Source: Mycobacterium sp. DL99 (lineage in GTDB: Bacteria > Actinomycetota > Actinomycetes > Mycobacteriales > Mycobacteriaceae). Taken from it: 64,000 bases of DNA. Positions within the stretch are counted from its first letter, which is position 1, and each line of letters starts with the position of its first letter. The stretch lies in assembly GCF_004762045.1 (NCBI RefSeq), contig NZ_SJOM01000007.1, positions 4,155,451 to 4,219,450 on the forward strand. Reading direction: 5' to 3'. This document shows positions 1 through 8,096 of the stretch, in pieces. Below the pieces are notes generated by a model that did no database searches, was not told the origin of the DNA, and saw only the letters and a list, made by a program, of their open reading frames with translations. The translations under genes were made by a program, and so were the position numbers.

Positions 1-107
1 CGGCGATCACCGCGGTCGGCGCCGAACTCGATGCCCTACTGGCGACGCTGATCGGCCTGCTCGACGGTGATGTACCCGCACCACTGCTGGGAGAACCCCA
101 ACCGTGA
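1..107 (+). CDS. C-terminal tail of an unidentified protein (partial)
   Basis: The third forward frame is open from the window edge to a TGA at 105-107 and encodes about 34 residues rich in Ala and Leu (for example ELDALLATLIGLLDG). A helical C-terminus is plausible, but no domain can be recognised from so little sequence. The frame ends 51 bases before the stop codon of the convergent glycyl-tRNA synthetase gene. Whether it is a real gene depends on sequence outside the window. Confidence 0.4.
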   Translation, partial: AITAVGAELDALLATLIGLLDGDVPAPLLGEPQP

Positions 108-158
108 CGACCATCGCCGCCGCGGTCGACGCCCGCCCCTGAACGGCGCGCGGGAAAA

Positions 159-1544
159 CTACGCGCCCTTGAGCCGCACGGCCAGGTAGTCCGACACCTT
201 GTCCAGGGCGATGCGCTCCTGAGTCATGGCGTCGCGCTCGCGGATGGTGACCGCGTTGTCCTCCAGCGTGTCGAAATCGACTGTCACGCAATACGGCGTG
301 CCGATCTCGTCCTGACGGCGGTAGCGCCGGCCGATGGCACCGGCGTCGTCGAACTCGACGTTCCAGTTCTTGCGCAGCTCGGCGGCCAGGTCGCGGGCCT
401 TGGGTGACAGGTCGGCATTGCGCGACAGCGGCAACACCGCAGCCTTGACCGGGGCCAGGCGCGGGTCGAGCTTGAGCACGGTGCGCTTGTCCACACCGCC
501 CTTGGCATTGGGCGCCTCGTCCTCGGTGTAGGAGTCGACCAGAAACGCCATGAGCGACCGGGTCAGGCCGGCTGCGGGCTCGATCACGTACGGCACGTAG
601 CGGGTGTCGGCACCCTGATCGTAGAAGGACAGATCGACACCGGAATGCTCTGCGTGCGTGGACAAGTCGAAGTTGGTCCGGTTGGCGATGCCTTCCAGCT
701 CACCCCACGGGTTGCCGGCGAAACCGAACTTGTACTCGATATCGACCGTGCCATCGGAGTAGTGCGACAGCTTCTCCTTGGGATGGTCGTACAGACGCAG
801 GTTGTCCCGGTTGATGCCGAGGTCGACGTACCACTGCAGCCGGGTCTCGATCCAGTACTTGTGCCACTCGCCCGCGGTGGAGGGCTCGACGAAGAACTCC
901 ATCTCCATCTGCTCGAACTCGCGGGTACGGAAGATGAAGTTGCCCGGCGTGATCTCGTTGCGGAAGCTCTTGCCGATCTGGCCGATGCCGAACGGCGGCT
1001 TCTTACGCGAAGTGGTCACCACGTTGGCGAAGTTGACGAAGATGCCCTGCGCGGTCTCCGGGCGCAGGTAGTGCATGCCTTCCTCCGACTCGATCGGGCC
1101 GAGGTAGGTCTTGAGCATCATGTTGAAATCACGCGGCTCGGTCCACTGACCCTTGGTGCCGCAGTCGGGGCAGACGATCTCGTCCATCGACACCGAATCC
1201 GGGTCATCCAGACCCTTCTTCAGGGCGTAAGCCTCCTGCATGTGGTCCTGTCGATGCCGCTTGTGGCAGTTCAGGCACTCCACCAGCGGATCATTGAAGA
1301 CGTCGACGTGACCGGAGGCCACCCACACCTGGCGGGGCAGGATGATCGCACTGTCCAGGCCGACGACGTCGTCGCGGCCGGTGACCATGGACTTCCACCA
1401 CTGCCGCTTGATGTTCTCCTTGAGCTCGACACCGAGCGGCCCGTAATCCCATGCGGACTTGGTGCCGCCGTAGATCTCACCGGACTGGTAGACCAGGCCA
1501 CGGCGTTTCGCCAGGTTCGCAACGGTATCGATGATGGATGCCAC
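159..1544 (-). CDS. glyS: Glycyl-tRNA synthetase
   Basis: This class II aminoacyl-tRNA synthetase of the alpha2 type charges tRNA-Gly in the cytoplasm. The 461 residues match the usual mycobacterial length of about 460. Near the N-terminus is the conserved GEIYGG..WDYGPLG segment. A zinc-binding insertion has CLNCHKRH and CPDCG. Motif 2 lies around FRNEITPGNF..FRTREFEQ, and motif 3 around AAGLTRSLMAFL. The start is a GTG at 1544, giving MASIIDTVANLAKRRG. Eight bases upstream on the same strand is a TACGCT -10-like hexamer (1553-1558) and no Shine-Dalgarno sequence is visible, so a leaderless transcript is plausible but unproven. It is divergent from smtB, as in M. tuberculosis (Rv2357c/Rv2358). 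Confidence 0.97.
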   Translation of the reverse strand: MASIIDTVANLAKRRGLVYQSGEIYGGTKSAWDYGPLGVELKENIKRQWWKSMVTGRDDVVGLDSAIILPRQVWVASGHVDVFNDPLVECLNCHKRHRQDHMQEAYALKKGLDDPDSVSMDEIVCPDCGTKGQWTEPRDFNMMLKTYLGPIESEEGMHYLRPETAQGIFVNFANVVTTSRKKPPFGIGQIGKSFRNEITPGNFIFRTREFEQMEMEFFVEPSTAGEWHKYWIETRLQWYVDLGINRDNLRLYDHPKEKLSHYSDGTVDIEYKFGFAGNPWGELEGIANRTNFDLSTHAEHSGVDLSFYDQGADTRYVPYVIEPAAGLTRSLMAFLVDSYTEDEAPNAKGGVDKRTVLKLDPRLAPVKAAVLPLSRNADLSPKARDLAAELRKNWNVEFDDAGAIGRRYRRQDEIGTPYCVTVDFDTLEDNAVTIRERDAMTQERIALDKVSDYLAVRLKGA

Positions 1545-1605
1545 GGTGCATCAGCGTAGCGACCAGCCCGCCGCCAGCGATAATCCGCCGTGGTCACCGG
1601 GCCGG

Positions 1606-1633
1606 TTGACATGCAATATCGCGCATGTATTGT
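1606..1633 (+). promoter_or_regulatory. smtB-zur promoter with embedded inverted repeat (candidate SmtB operator)
   Basis: A consensus -35 TTGACA (1606-1611) and a -10-like TATTGT (1628-1633) are separated by 16 bases. This puts the transcription start close to the smtB ATG at 1642, and no Shine-Dalgarno sequence precedes that ATG, which suggests a leaderless mRNA. The spacer carries a perfect inverted repeat, ACATGC (1609-1614) and GCATGT (1623-1628), overlapping both hexamers. ArsR/SmtB repressors bind such operators when free of zinc. The assignment is inferred from position and symmetry. Confidence 0.55.
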
Positions 1634-1641
1634 GACCCGTA

Positions 1642-2010
1642 ATGGAAACGATTTCCAATATCAATGCGAATCAACACGGCGACGCGCACGAGCACAGCGC
1701 AACGCCGGCGTCGGAATTGCCGTCGCGGGAGGTCCTCGACACCGCAGGCGAACTGCTGCGGGCACTCGCCGCCCCGCTGCGGATCGCCATCGTCCTGCAG
1801 CTGCAACAGTCCCAACGGTGCGTGCACGAACTGGTCGACGCACTCGCCGTGCCGCAACCGCTGGTGAGCCAGCACCTGCGGATACTCAAGCAGGCCGGGG
1901 TGGTGGCCAGCGAGCGCGCGGGGCGTGAGGTGCTCTACCACCTCGTCGACCATCATCTGGCCCACATCGTCGCCGATGCTGTCGCGCACGCCAGTGAGGA
2001 ACCGCGGTGA
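1642..2010 (+). CDS. smtB: ArsR/SmtB-family zinc-responsive repressor
   Basis: This winged-helix metal sensor of 122 residues is expected to repress its own operon until zinc binds. The DNA-binding helix-turn-helix spans about residues 60-85 (CVHELVDALAVPQPLVSQHLRILKQAGVV). The C-terminal alpha-5 metal site matches the DxHx10HxxE signature: DHH, then AH, then ASEE. The first 30 residues are His/Glu-rich. The stop codon overlaps the start of zur by 4 bases, so the two are co-translated, as in M. tuberculosis Rv2358-Rv2359. Autoregulation is suggested by an inverted repeat lying in the promoter. Confidence 0.93.
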   Translation: METISNINANQHGDAHEHSATPASELPSREVLDTAGELLRALAAPLRIAIVLQLQQSQRCVHELVDALAVPQPLVSQHLRILKQAGVVASERAGREVLYHLVDHHLAHIVADAVAHASEEPR

Positions 2011-2405
2011 CGGGCGCAGTCCGGTCCACCCGGCAGCGTGCAGCGATCGCCGACCTGCTCAACGAAACCGAAGGGTTCCGCTCAGCGCAGGAGCTGCACG
2101 ACGAGCTGCGCCGGCGAGGTCAGGGCATCGGGCTGACCACGGTGTACCGCACCCTGCAGGCCATGGCCGCCACCGGCAGCGTCGATACGTTGCGCACCGA
2201 CACCGGTGAATCGGTCTACCGGCGCTGCTCGGAGGACCATCACCACCATCTGGTGTGCCGGGCCTGCGGCGCGACCGTCGAGATCTCGGGCGGCCACGTC
2301 GAGGCATGGGCCGCCGATGTGGCCCGCGAGCACGGTTTTTCCGACGTCAGCCACACGATCGAGATCTTCGGGATGTGTCGCGGCTGCGGCGACGGAGTCA
2401 ACTGA
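2007..2405 (+). CDS. zur: Fur-family zinc uptake regulator Zur (FurB)
   Basis: This 132-residue Fur-family repressor controls zinc uptake and ribosomal-paralogue genes when bound to Zn2+. The N-terminal winged helix includes RSTRQRAAIADLL and the recognition segment GIGLTTVYRTLQAM. The hinge and metal site carry EDHHHHLVCRACG, and the C-terminus has a second CxxC (CRGCG) for structural zinc. The GTG start at 2007 overlaps the smtB stop. The pairing of SmtB and Zur is the known mycobacterial zinc circuit, in which SmtB represses the operon when zinc is scarce. Confidence 0.95.
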   Translation: MTGAVRSTRQRAAIADLLNETEGFRSAQELHDELRRRGQGIGLTTVYRTLQAMAATGSVDTLRTDTGESVYRRCSEDHHHHLVCRACGATVEISGGHVEAWAADVAREHGFSDVSHTIEIFGMCRGCGDGVN

Positions 2406-2416
2406 CTTGATTTCCG

Positions 2417-2472
2417 CGTATGAAGCGTGGTGGCGGTCCCAGTGCCGGTTTTCCGCCATAGCGCTTCACACG
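2417..2472. terminator. Long imperfect hairpin between convergent zur and Nudix genes
   Basis: The interval between the zur stop and the Nudix stop folds into a near-symmetric hairpin. TGAAGCG (2421-2427) pairs with CGCTTCA (2462-2468), and TGGCGG (2431-2436) pairs with CCGCCA (2453-2458). A 3x3 internal loop separates the two helices, and three outer pairs (2417-2419 with 2470-2472) extend the base. It can form in either transcript and has no long U-tract, so a bidirectional intrinsic-type terminator is the simplest reading. Confidence 0.5.
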
Positions 2473-2480
2473 TGGGGACG

Positions 2481-2879
2481 CTAAGCCCGATCGCGTGCCA
2501 GGGTCAGCACGGGGTCGCGGGTCAACGGGGCAAGCTCGATGTCACCGGGCGTGCGCAGGTCGATCCACGTCATCTCGGCGATCTCGGCCTGCGGCCGCGG
2601 TTCACCGTCGAGGCTGATCAGGTAGAGCCACGCATCGACGGTGTGGCCGGGTTCATTGGCGGCGGGTGCGGTGAAGTGGCCGAGTTCTTCGGCCGCCGAA
2701 ACATCAAAACCGACCCCGAGCTCCTCACGAACCTCCCGGGACAGCGCCTCGATCGGCTGCTCCCCCGGCTCGATCTTGCCGCCCGGCTGCATGAACGCCG
2801 TCGTGCCCCGCTTGCGGACCACGAGTAGCCGGTTGTCCTCACCGAGCACCATTGCCGCGACGATGCGAATGACCGTCAC
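2481..2879 (-). CDS. Nudix (MutT-like) hydrolase
   Basis: This 132-residue protein has a canonical Nudix box, Gx5Ex7REUxEExGU: GGKIEPGEQ followed by REVREELGV at about residues 33-55. Nudix enzymes hydrolyse nucleoside diphosphate derivatives using Mg2+ held by the REVREE glutamates. The substrate cannot be told from sequence; 8-oxo-dGTP or other modified nucleotides are typical. The GTG start at 2879 overlaps the stop of the upstream gene by 4 bases, so it is the last gene of a minus-strand operon with recO and uppS. Confidence 0.88.
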   Translation of the reverse strand: MTVIRIVAAMVLGEDNRLLVVRKRGTTAFMQPGGKIEPGEQPIEALSREVREELGVGFDVSAAEELGHFTAPAANEPGHTVDAWLYLISLDGEPRPQAEIAEMTWIDLRTPGDIELAPLTRDPVLTLARDRA

Positions 2880-3322
2880 GACATCAGGTCCCGACGCACG
2901 TCGGCGCCGGTGGCCAGAACCATGAGGATCAGCGTGCGCAGCGCGTCGTCGGTGAGACCGGCCGCCGGGAAGTTGTAGCGCAGCATCACGTCGGCGACCT
3001 TCTTGGCCGGCCGCTTACGCGTAGCGCCCTTGGGCGTCGCACCGTTGGTGGGCGTCTCGACCAACTTCTCCACCAACACCACCGTGCCCAGCATGGTCTT
3101 GCTGGCATGCTCGGACACCCGTTCGCGAATCTTGTTGTTCAGCGGGAGATCCCAGGCCAACGGCTGGGTCAGCGAGACCATTTCCAGGTCCTCGGCGATG
3201 GCCACCACCCGCACCGAGGCGACCGAACCATCGACCGTCACGGTCAGCGCGTCGTCGTCTTCCTCGACGACGGTCATCACCTCGCCGAGCGCCGAGGACA
3301 ACCGTTGCAGCAGGCTCGGCAT
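2876..3322 (-). CDS. Conserved mycobacterial protein of unknown function (Rv2360c-like)
   Basis: This 148-residue soluble protein lies between uppS and the Nudix gene at the position of Rv2360c. The N-terminal half (LGEVMTVVEEDDDALTVTVDGSVASVRVV) looks like a beta-rich small domain. The middle is basic and low-complexity (TPKGATRKRPAKK), and the C-terminus is helical. No catalytic motif is recognised. It starts one base after the uppS stop and ends overlapping the Nudix start, so translational coupling is likely. Function unknown. Confidence 0.8.
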   Translation of the reverse strand: MPSLLQRLSSALGEVMTVVEEDDDALTVTVDGSVASVRVVAIAEDLEMVSLTQPLAWDLPLNNKIRERVSEHASKTMLGTVVLVEKLVETPTNGATPKGATRKRPAKKVADVMLRYNFPAAGLTDDALRTLILMVLATGADVRRDLMS

Positions 3323-3323
3323 G

Positions 3324-4217
3324 TCAGGCCCTACCGAATCGACGGTTACGGTTCACGTACTCCTCGCACGCCGCCCACAGGTCGCGCCGGTCGTAGTCGG
3401 GCCACAGCTTGTCCTGGAACACGAACTCGGCATACGCCGACTGCCACAGCAGGAAGTTGCTGGCCCGCTGCTCCCCCGAGGTCCGGATGAACAGATCGAC
3501 GTCGGGGATGTCCGGGCGGTGCAGGTGTTTGGCGAAGGCAGCCTCACTGATCCGGCCCGGATTGATCTTGCCCTCGGCAGCTTCTTCGGCCAGTGCCTGC
3601 GCGGCCTCGACGATCTCGGTGCGCCCGCCGTAGTTGACGCAGTAGTTGACCGTGATGACGTCGTTGCCGACCGTCATCTGTTCTGCGATGTCGAACTCCT
3701 TGATGACGCTGCGCCACATCTTGGGCCGCGATCCGACCCAGCGCATGTTCACGCCCATGGCGTTCAGGTTCTCCCGGCGGCGGCGCACCACCTCCCGGTT
3801 GAAGCCCATCAGGAACCGGACCTCCTCGGCGCTGCGCTTCCAGTTCTCGGTGGAGAACGCGTAGACGCTCAAGTGCTTGATGCCCAGTTCGATGGCACCG
3901 CAGGTGATGTCGATCAGCACCGCCTCGCCCATCTTGTGGCCCTCGGTGCGGCCCAGGCCACGCTGGGTGGCCCACCGGCCGTTGCCGTCCATCACCACGG
4001 CGACGTGGTTGGGTACCTGATCGGCCGGGATCCGGGGCGCGACCGCCTTCGACGTGTGTTGGGGCGGACGCGCGAAGCGGCCGTTGGTGCCGGCCGGGAT
4101 CTCCGGGAAGACGACGGGCCAGGACGACGTGTCCGGGAAGACCGGATAGTCCTCAGGCGCCGGGGGCAGCTGTGGGTAGGTGGTCTTGCCCTGCTGCTTG
4201 TCCCGCTTCAAAACCAT
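3324..4217 (-). CDS. uppS: Decaprenyl (polyprenyl) diphosphate synthase, cis-prenyltransferase
   Basis: This cis-prenyltransferase is homologous to Rv2361c, which makes decaprenyl diphosphate, the lipid carrier for peptidoglycan and arabinogalactan. The length of 297 residues matches the mycobacterial enzyme. The signature HVAVVMDGNGRWA lies at residues 71-83 with the catalytic Asp77. Downstream are TEGHK, YAFSTENWKR and the RTSGEQR..NF segments that bind diphosphate. The first 65 bases of the gene overlap the end of recO in another frame. The chosen start, MVLKRDKQQG, keeps the N-terminal proline-rich extension typical of the mycobacterial proteins. Confidence 0.95.
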   Translation of the reverse strand: MVLKRDKQQGKTTYPQLPPAPEDYPVFPDTSSWPVVFPEIPAGTNGRFARPPQHTSKAVAPRIPADQVPNHVAVVMDGNGRWATQRGLGRTEGHKMGEAVLIDITCGAIELGIKHLSVYAFSTENWKRSAEEVRFLMGFNREVVRRRRENLNAMGVNMRWVGSRPKMWRSVIKEFDIAEQMTVGNDVITVNYCVNYGGRTEIVEAAQALAEEAAEGKINPGRISEAAFAKHLHRPDIPDVDLFIRTSGEQRASNFLLWQSAYAEFVFQDKLWPDYDRRDLWAACEEYVNRNRRFGRA

Positions 4218-5007
4218 GGGTCATATCCTGCCTGACCAGCGTCGCGCGCTGTTCAGCGACTGTCCGATCGATCCGGTACACCCGCTCGACCAGAGGCAAT
4301 GTCCGCAGCTGACGCTCGAGGTGCCATTGCAGATGCGCCGCGATCAATCCGCTGGCCTGACTGCGATGCCCCGATGAGGAGGCCTCGGCATACTCCCAGT
4401 CGCCCTCGTGCAGCGCCGACATCAGCTCCAGCACGGGCTGCGGCGGAGTGCTGGATCCACTGGGCCGGCAGTGCACGCACACGCTGCCGCCGGCCGCGAC
4501 GTGAAATGCCCGGTGCGGGCCCGGCGCGGCGCAGCGGGCGCACTCGGTCAGCGCCGGCGCCCAGCCGGCGATCGTCATCGCCCGCAACAGATAGGAATCC
4601 AGCACCAGTTCGCGGGCCCGGCGACCGTCGGCGATGGCCCGCAGCGCAGCCACCGTGAGCCGGTGCAGGTCGGGCATCGGTGCCCGTTCCTCCCCGGCCA
4701 GCCGCTCGGCGGTCTCCAACATCGCGCACGCACTTGTGTAGCGGCCGTAGTCACTGACGATGTCGGCGGCGAACGCGTCGATGGCCTGAACCTGGGTGAC
4801 GATGTCGAGGTTGCGTCCCGGATGCAGCTGCACGTCGATGTGGGCAAACGGTTCCAGCCGCGCGCCGAACTTGCTGCGGGTACGCCGAACCCCCTTGGCT
4901 ACCGCGCGCACCAAACCATGGTCGCGGGTGAGCAGGGTGACAATCCGGTCGGCCTCGCCGAGCTTGTGCTGGCGCAGCACCACCGCCCGGTCCCGGTACA
5001 GCCGCAT
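4153..5007 (-). CDS. recO: DNA repair protein RecO
   Basis: RecO acts with RecR in recombinational repair by loading RecA on SSB-coated single strands. The start at 5007 gives MRLYRDRAVVLRQHKLGEADR, the classic N-terminal OB-fold sequence. A longer open frame upstream lacks family similarity and was not used. The protein has 284 residues. A zinc-finger-like CARCAAPGPHR and CVHCRPSG pair lies in the middle, as in mycobacterial RecO. The last 20 or so residues read into the uppS coding region (65-base overlap), somewhat longer than the M. tuberculosis protein. Confidence 0.94.
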   Translation of the reverse strand: MRLYRDRAVVLRQHKLGEADRIVTLLTRDHGLVRAVAKGVRRTRSKFGARLEPFAHIDVQLHPGRNLDIVTQVQAIDAFAADIVSDYGRYTSACAMLETAERLAGEERAPMPDLHRLTVAALRAIADGRRARELVLDSYLLRAMTIAGWAPALTECARCAAPGPHRAFHVAAGGSVCVHCRPSGSSTPPQPVLELMSALHEGDWEYAEASSSGHRSQASGLIAAHLQWHLERQLRTLPLVERVYRIDRTVAEQRATLVRQDMTHGFEAGQAAGQDHLPTAAPGA

Positions 5008-5070
5008 CGTGACAGTGTCGCACCATGGCCGGACAGGTTCCGTTACGCACCGCCGATATCCTCGAAAGTG

Positions 5071-6558
5071 ATGGCCAAATCCGCGACTTCCGACTCGACA
5101 TCGCCTCCGTTCCCCACCCTGACCAACCAGCTCTACCAACTCGCCAGCGGCGCAGTCACTTCTGACGACCTGGTACGTCAGTCTCTGCATGCCATCACCG
5201 CGAGCCAGTCCACTCTCAACGCCTTCCGCGTGGTGCTCACCGAGCAAGCACTGGCCGACGCCGCGAAAGCCGACGCGGCTCGCGCAGCCGGCAAACTACT
5301 CCCACTCCTTGGGATCCCGATCGCGGTCAAGGATGACGTCGACATCGCCGGGGTGCCCACCCGGTTCGGAATCGACGGCGACGTTCGGGTCGCCCCAGCC
5401 GATGCCGAGGTGGTGCGCCGCCTGAAGGCGGCCGGCGCGGTGATCGTCGGGAAGACCAACAGCTGCGAGCTCGGGCAGTGGCCGTTCACGGGCGGTCCGG
5501 GCTTCGGGCACACCCGCAACCCGTGGTCACGCAAGCACAGCCCGGGCGGATCCTCGGGCGGCAGCGCCGCGGCCGTGGCTGCGGGCCTGGTGGCCGCGGC
5601 CATCGGATCCGACGGCGCGGGCAGCGTCCGCATTCCCGCGGCGTGGACACACCTGGTCGGCATCAAGCCGCAGCGTGGACGCATCTCCACCTGGCCGCTG
5701 CCCGAGGCGTTCAACGGCATCACCGTCAACGGGGTGCTGGCCCGCACCGTCACCGATGCGGCCCTCGTGCTCGACGCGGCATCCGGCAACGCCGAGGGCG
5801 ATCTGCACAAGCCGGCGCCGATTCAGGCCGCCGAGCATGTCAGCCGCGCCCCCGGACCGTTGCGGGTGGCCATGTCGACCAAGTTCCCGTTCTCCGGTTT
5901 CCCGGCCACGCTGCACCCCGAGATCCGCGACGCGCTGCAGAACATCGCCGATCAACTCGGGCAGTTGGGCCACACCGTGGTCGCCAAAGACCCCAACTAC
6001 AGCCTGCGGATGTCGTGGGACTTTCTGGCCCGCTCGACCGCGGGCCTACTGGACTGGGCCGACCGGCTGGGCGACGTGCCCTTCGACGAGCGCACGCTGA
6101 CCAACATGCGAATCGGCAGGCTGTTGTCACAGCACGTGCTGCGCAAGGCCCGCGCACACGAGGCAGCAGCCCAGCGCCGCATGTCCTGGATTTTCAATCT
6201 CGTCGACGTCATCATCGCGCCGACGACGGCCCAACCGCCGCCGCTCACACACGAATTCGACCGCCGAGGGTGGTCTGCCACCGAACGCAGCTCGATCGCC
6301 GCCTGCCCGGTGACCTGGCCATGGAACCTGCTGGGCTGGCCGTCGATCAACGTGCCCGCGGGCTTCACCTCCGACGGGCTGCCGATCGGCATTCAGCTGA
6401 TGGGGCCGGCCGACAGTGAGCCGCTGCTGATCTCGCTGGCGGCCGAGCTCGAGGCGATCACCGGCTGGGCCGCCAAGCAGCCCGAGATCTGGTGGAATGC
6501 CCCGTCGCAGACCGACGCATCACAGGCCGCCGCCGCGATCAACTCGCTTGACGGGTAG
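5071..6558 (+). CDS. amiA2: Amidase-signature hydrolase (AmiA2-like)
   Basis: This 495-residue serine amidase carries the Ser-cisSer-Lys triad of the amidase-signature family: Lys87 in IPIAVKDD, cis-Ser162 in GGSSGGS and nucleophile Ser185 in GSDGAGSVRIP. The physiological amide substrate is not known. The ATG at 5071 follows a weak GAAAG element. A much longer upstream extension of the frame is antisense to recO and lacks family similarity, so it was rejected. The gene is divergent from recO and corresponds in position to Rv2363. In M. tuberculosis the next gene is era, but here four extra genes intervene. Confidence 0.92.
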   Translation: MAKSATSDSTSPPFPTLTNQLYQLASGAVTSDDLVRQSLHAITASQSTLNAFRVVLTEQALADAAKADAARAAGKLLPLLGIPIAVKDDVDIAGVPTRFGIDGDVRVAPADAEVVRRLKAAGAVIVGKTNSCELGQWPFTGGPGFGHTRNPWSRKHSPGGSSGGSAAAVAAGLVAAAIGSDGAGSVRIPAAWTHLVGIKPQRGRISTWPLPEAFNGITVNGVLARTVTDAALVLDAASGNAEGDLHKPAPIQAAEHVSRAPGPLRVAMSTKFPFSGFPATLHPEIRDALQNIADQLGQLGHTVVAKDPNYSLRMSWDFLARSTAGLLDWADRLGDVPFDERTLTNMRIGRLLSQHVLRKARAHEAAAQRRMSWIFNLVDVIIAPTTAQPPPLTHEFDRRGWSATERSSIAACPVTWPWNLLGWPSINVPAGFTSDGLPIGIQLMGPADSEPLLISLAAELEAITGWAAKQPEIWWNAPSQTDASQAAAAINSLDG

Positions 6559-6708
6559 GGCGGTTAGAAGGCCATTACGTTGCGTATCGCCTCCACGTCA
6601 CCGGCAAAATTGGTGCGATTGACCCAACGCGCTCGTTGTTAGGCTCAACTGCGCGGTGTGGGGCCACCGCGAACGAAATTCATTGAGCTGTCGGGAGGGT
6701 CGATCAGC

Positions 6709-6753
6709 GTGCACATCGATGCAGCTACGGGCGATACGCGGGGGCCCATGTGA
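6709..6753 (+). CDS. Possible 14-residue upstream ORF coupled to the espA-like gene
   Basis: A GTG at 6709 is preceded by a strong GGGAGG (6693-6698). It opens a 14-codon frame whose TGA (6751-6753) overlaps the GTG start of the next gene. This could be a translational-coupling leader, or the ribosome-binding site could simply serve this region. Without conservation data it is only a candidate. Confidence 0.25.
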   Translation: MHIDAATGDTRGPM

Positions 6754-8078
6754 CGGGGTCAGCAGGATCAGAGGGCGATGCGAGCAGCAAGGGGCCCAGC
6801 AAATTCGGCGTCGCGGCAACCGCCTGGAGCACCTACAGCGATCTCAAAAAGCTGATGGAAGGCGACCCGATCGGAGCGGTCGGACTGTTGGGGGATGCCG
6901 GCAAGTGGGCGCAGTTACTCATTCCCGAAGCTATCGCCACGCCGGTGATCCAAGGCGGCTTGTACGTCCTGACGGGAGTCAGCAAAACCATGGGTGTCGG
7001 AAGCCCCGACACCGGTGGCTCCTTCAACGACGGCGCCAAACTGTTTCAGTCCAACGGGAAATCCCTCGAAGGCGCCTATCCCACCGAGTCGTGGTCCGGC
7101 TCTGCCTCTGGTGCCTACACGTCGCAGAACTCGCACCAGATCCAGCGTGCGTCAACGATGCTGGAAGCCGACAACGCCATCGTAAGGGTCTTGTCCACTC
7201 AGGCGGGACAGGTCGACCATGCCCGGACTCAAGTCGACTGGGCGGCAAAAGGTTTGGCCGCAATGATTCCGGTGGCAATGGCGCTGGAGGCCACGGTTTT
7301 TGGCGCCCCGGAGTCGATTGCCCTCCAGTTCGCCGCAGTGGCCACAGCGAGCGGGTTCGCCGGCGTCGCGGTCGGCAATCTGATGAGCTACGCGCAAGAC
7401 AATGCGGCGCAAATACGAGAAGCCACGGAGAAGTACCGTCAGGCGGGAGCGGCGAACACGTCCGGGACGGGTTCGCCTGCCTCACCGGCTGACTCCGATA
7501 ACCAGAATGGGTCCGACAAACCGGGCAATCCGACCGGACAGGACATCCCCGGCCCCCAGAGCGGACCCACGAGCAATGGAAATCCGGGGGGCCGATCCGG
7601 CGGTGGGTCGAGTGCCGGCAGCGGGTCCGGAACCGGCAGTGGGAGCGGGTCACCGACGACGCCGTCGATGCCCAGTACGACTGGCGCGCCTGCCGGTGTC
7701 AGTACGGCCGCAAGCACTGGTACGGGTTCGGGTGGCATGCCATCGCTTCCGCAGATGGGCGGTGGTTCCGGTGGCGGCGGAGCCAGCATGCTCGGCAGTT
7801 TCATGGGCGCCGCCGGACAGGTTGCGCAGGCCGTGACTCAGGCAGTGCAACAAGCCAATCAACAGGACCAGAACGGGGAGAAAGGCACCGGCACCGATGA
7901 TGGTCGGCCCGGTGATGAGCCGGGCGCGGCTCCCGCCGCCCAGCCCGCTCAGGCCTCGGAACAGTCCGGCGCCACGGCAAATACCGAATCACATGCCGGG
8001 CGTGCGCCAATCGGTACTCCATTCAATACCGGCGCCGCGAGTCCGACCGCACCTCGGCATCTCACAACGAACCTCTAA
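6750..8078 (+). CDS. EspA/EspE-like ESX-1 secretion-associated protein
   Basis: This 442-residue protein resembles the EspA/EspE family, whose members depend on the ESX-1 type VII system for export. Residues 1-225 are mostly helical, with a WxG motif at 115-117 in WSGSASGAYTSQ. The counterpart in EspA is WLGSAADKY. A hydrophobic stretch spans about 168-212. Residues 235-360 form a Gly/Ser/Pro/Thr-rich linker. The C-terminus keeps a RAPI element similar to the ERAPI/ERAPV near the end of EspE/EspA. It is followed closely by espC- and espD-like genes, the same order as espACD. The GTG start at 6750 overlaps a short upstream frame. It was called from motif similarity, without alignment scores. 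Confidence 0.72.
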   Translation: MTGSAGSEGDASSKGPSKFGVAATAWSTYSDLKKLMEGDPIGAVGLLGDAGKWAQLLIPEAIATPVIQGGLYVLTGVSKTMGVGSPDTGGSFNDGAKLFQSNGKSLEGAYPTESWSGSASGAYTSQNSHQIQRASTMLEADNAIVRVLSTQAGQVDHARTQVDWAAKGLAAMIPVAMALEATVFGAPESIALQFAAVATASGFAGVAVGNLMSYAQDNAAQIREATEKYRQAGAANTSGTGSPASPADSDNQNGSDKPGNPTGQDIPGPQSGPTSNGNPGGRSGGGSSAGSGSGTGSGSGSPTTPSMPSTTGAPAGVSTAASTGTGSGGMPSLPQMGGGSGGGGASMLGSFMGAAGQVAQAVTQAVQQANQQDQNGEKGTGTDDGRPGDEPGAAPAAQPAQASEQSGATANTESHAGRAPIGTPFNTGAASPTAPRHLTTNL

Positions 8079-8096
8079 CCGCGAAAGAAGCAATTC

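Noticed and set aside
145..167. Small inverted repeat GGCGCG/CGCGCC near the glyS stop as a terminator
   Set aside because: Only six pairs with an 11-base loop, partly inside the glyS coding region; not convincing.
645..1559. 304-codon plus-strand frame antisense to glyS
   Set aside because: Composition typical of a mirror frame of a GC-rich gene; no family pattern.
4408..5070. N-terminal extension of the amidase frame
   Set aside because: Lies entirely antisense to recO and is rich in His/Arg/Gln; family similarity begins after the ATG at 5071.
6619..6645. TTGACC and TAGGCT as a promoter for the esp-like genes
   Set aside because: The spacer is only 15 bases and the distance to the gene is over 100 bases; too weak to list.
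7560..7760. Gly/Ser-rich stretch as a PE_PGRS-like repeat or PE/PPE gene
   Set aside because: The protein lacks PE or PPE N-terminal motifs; the stretch is a linker within the EspA/E-like protein.
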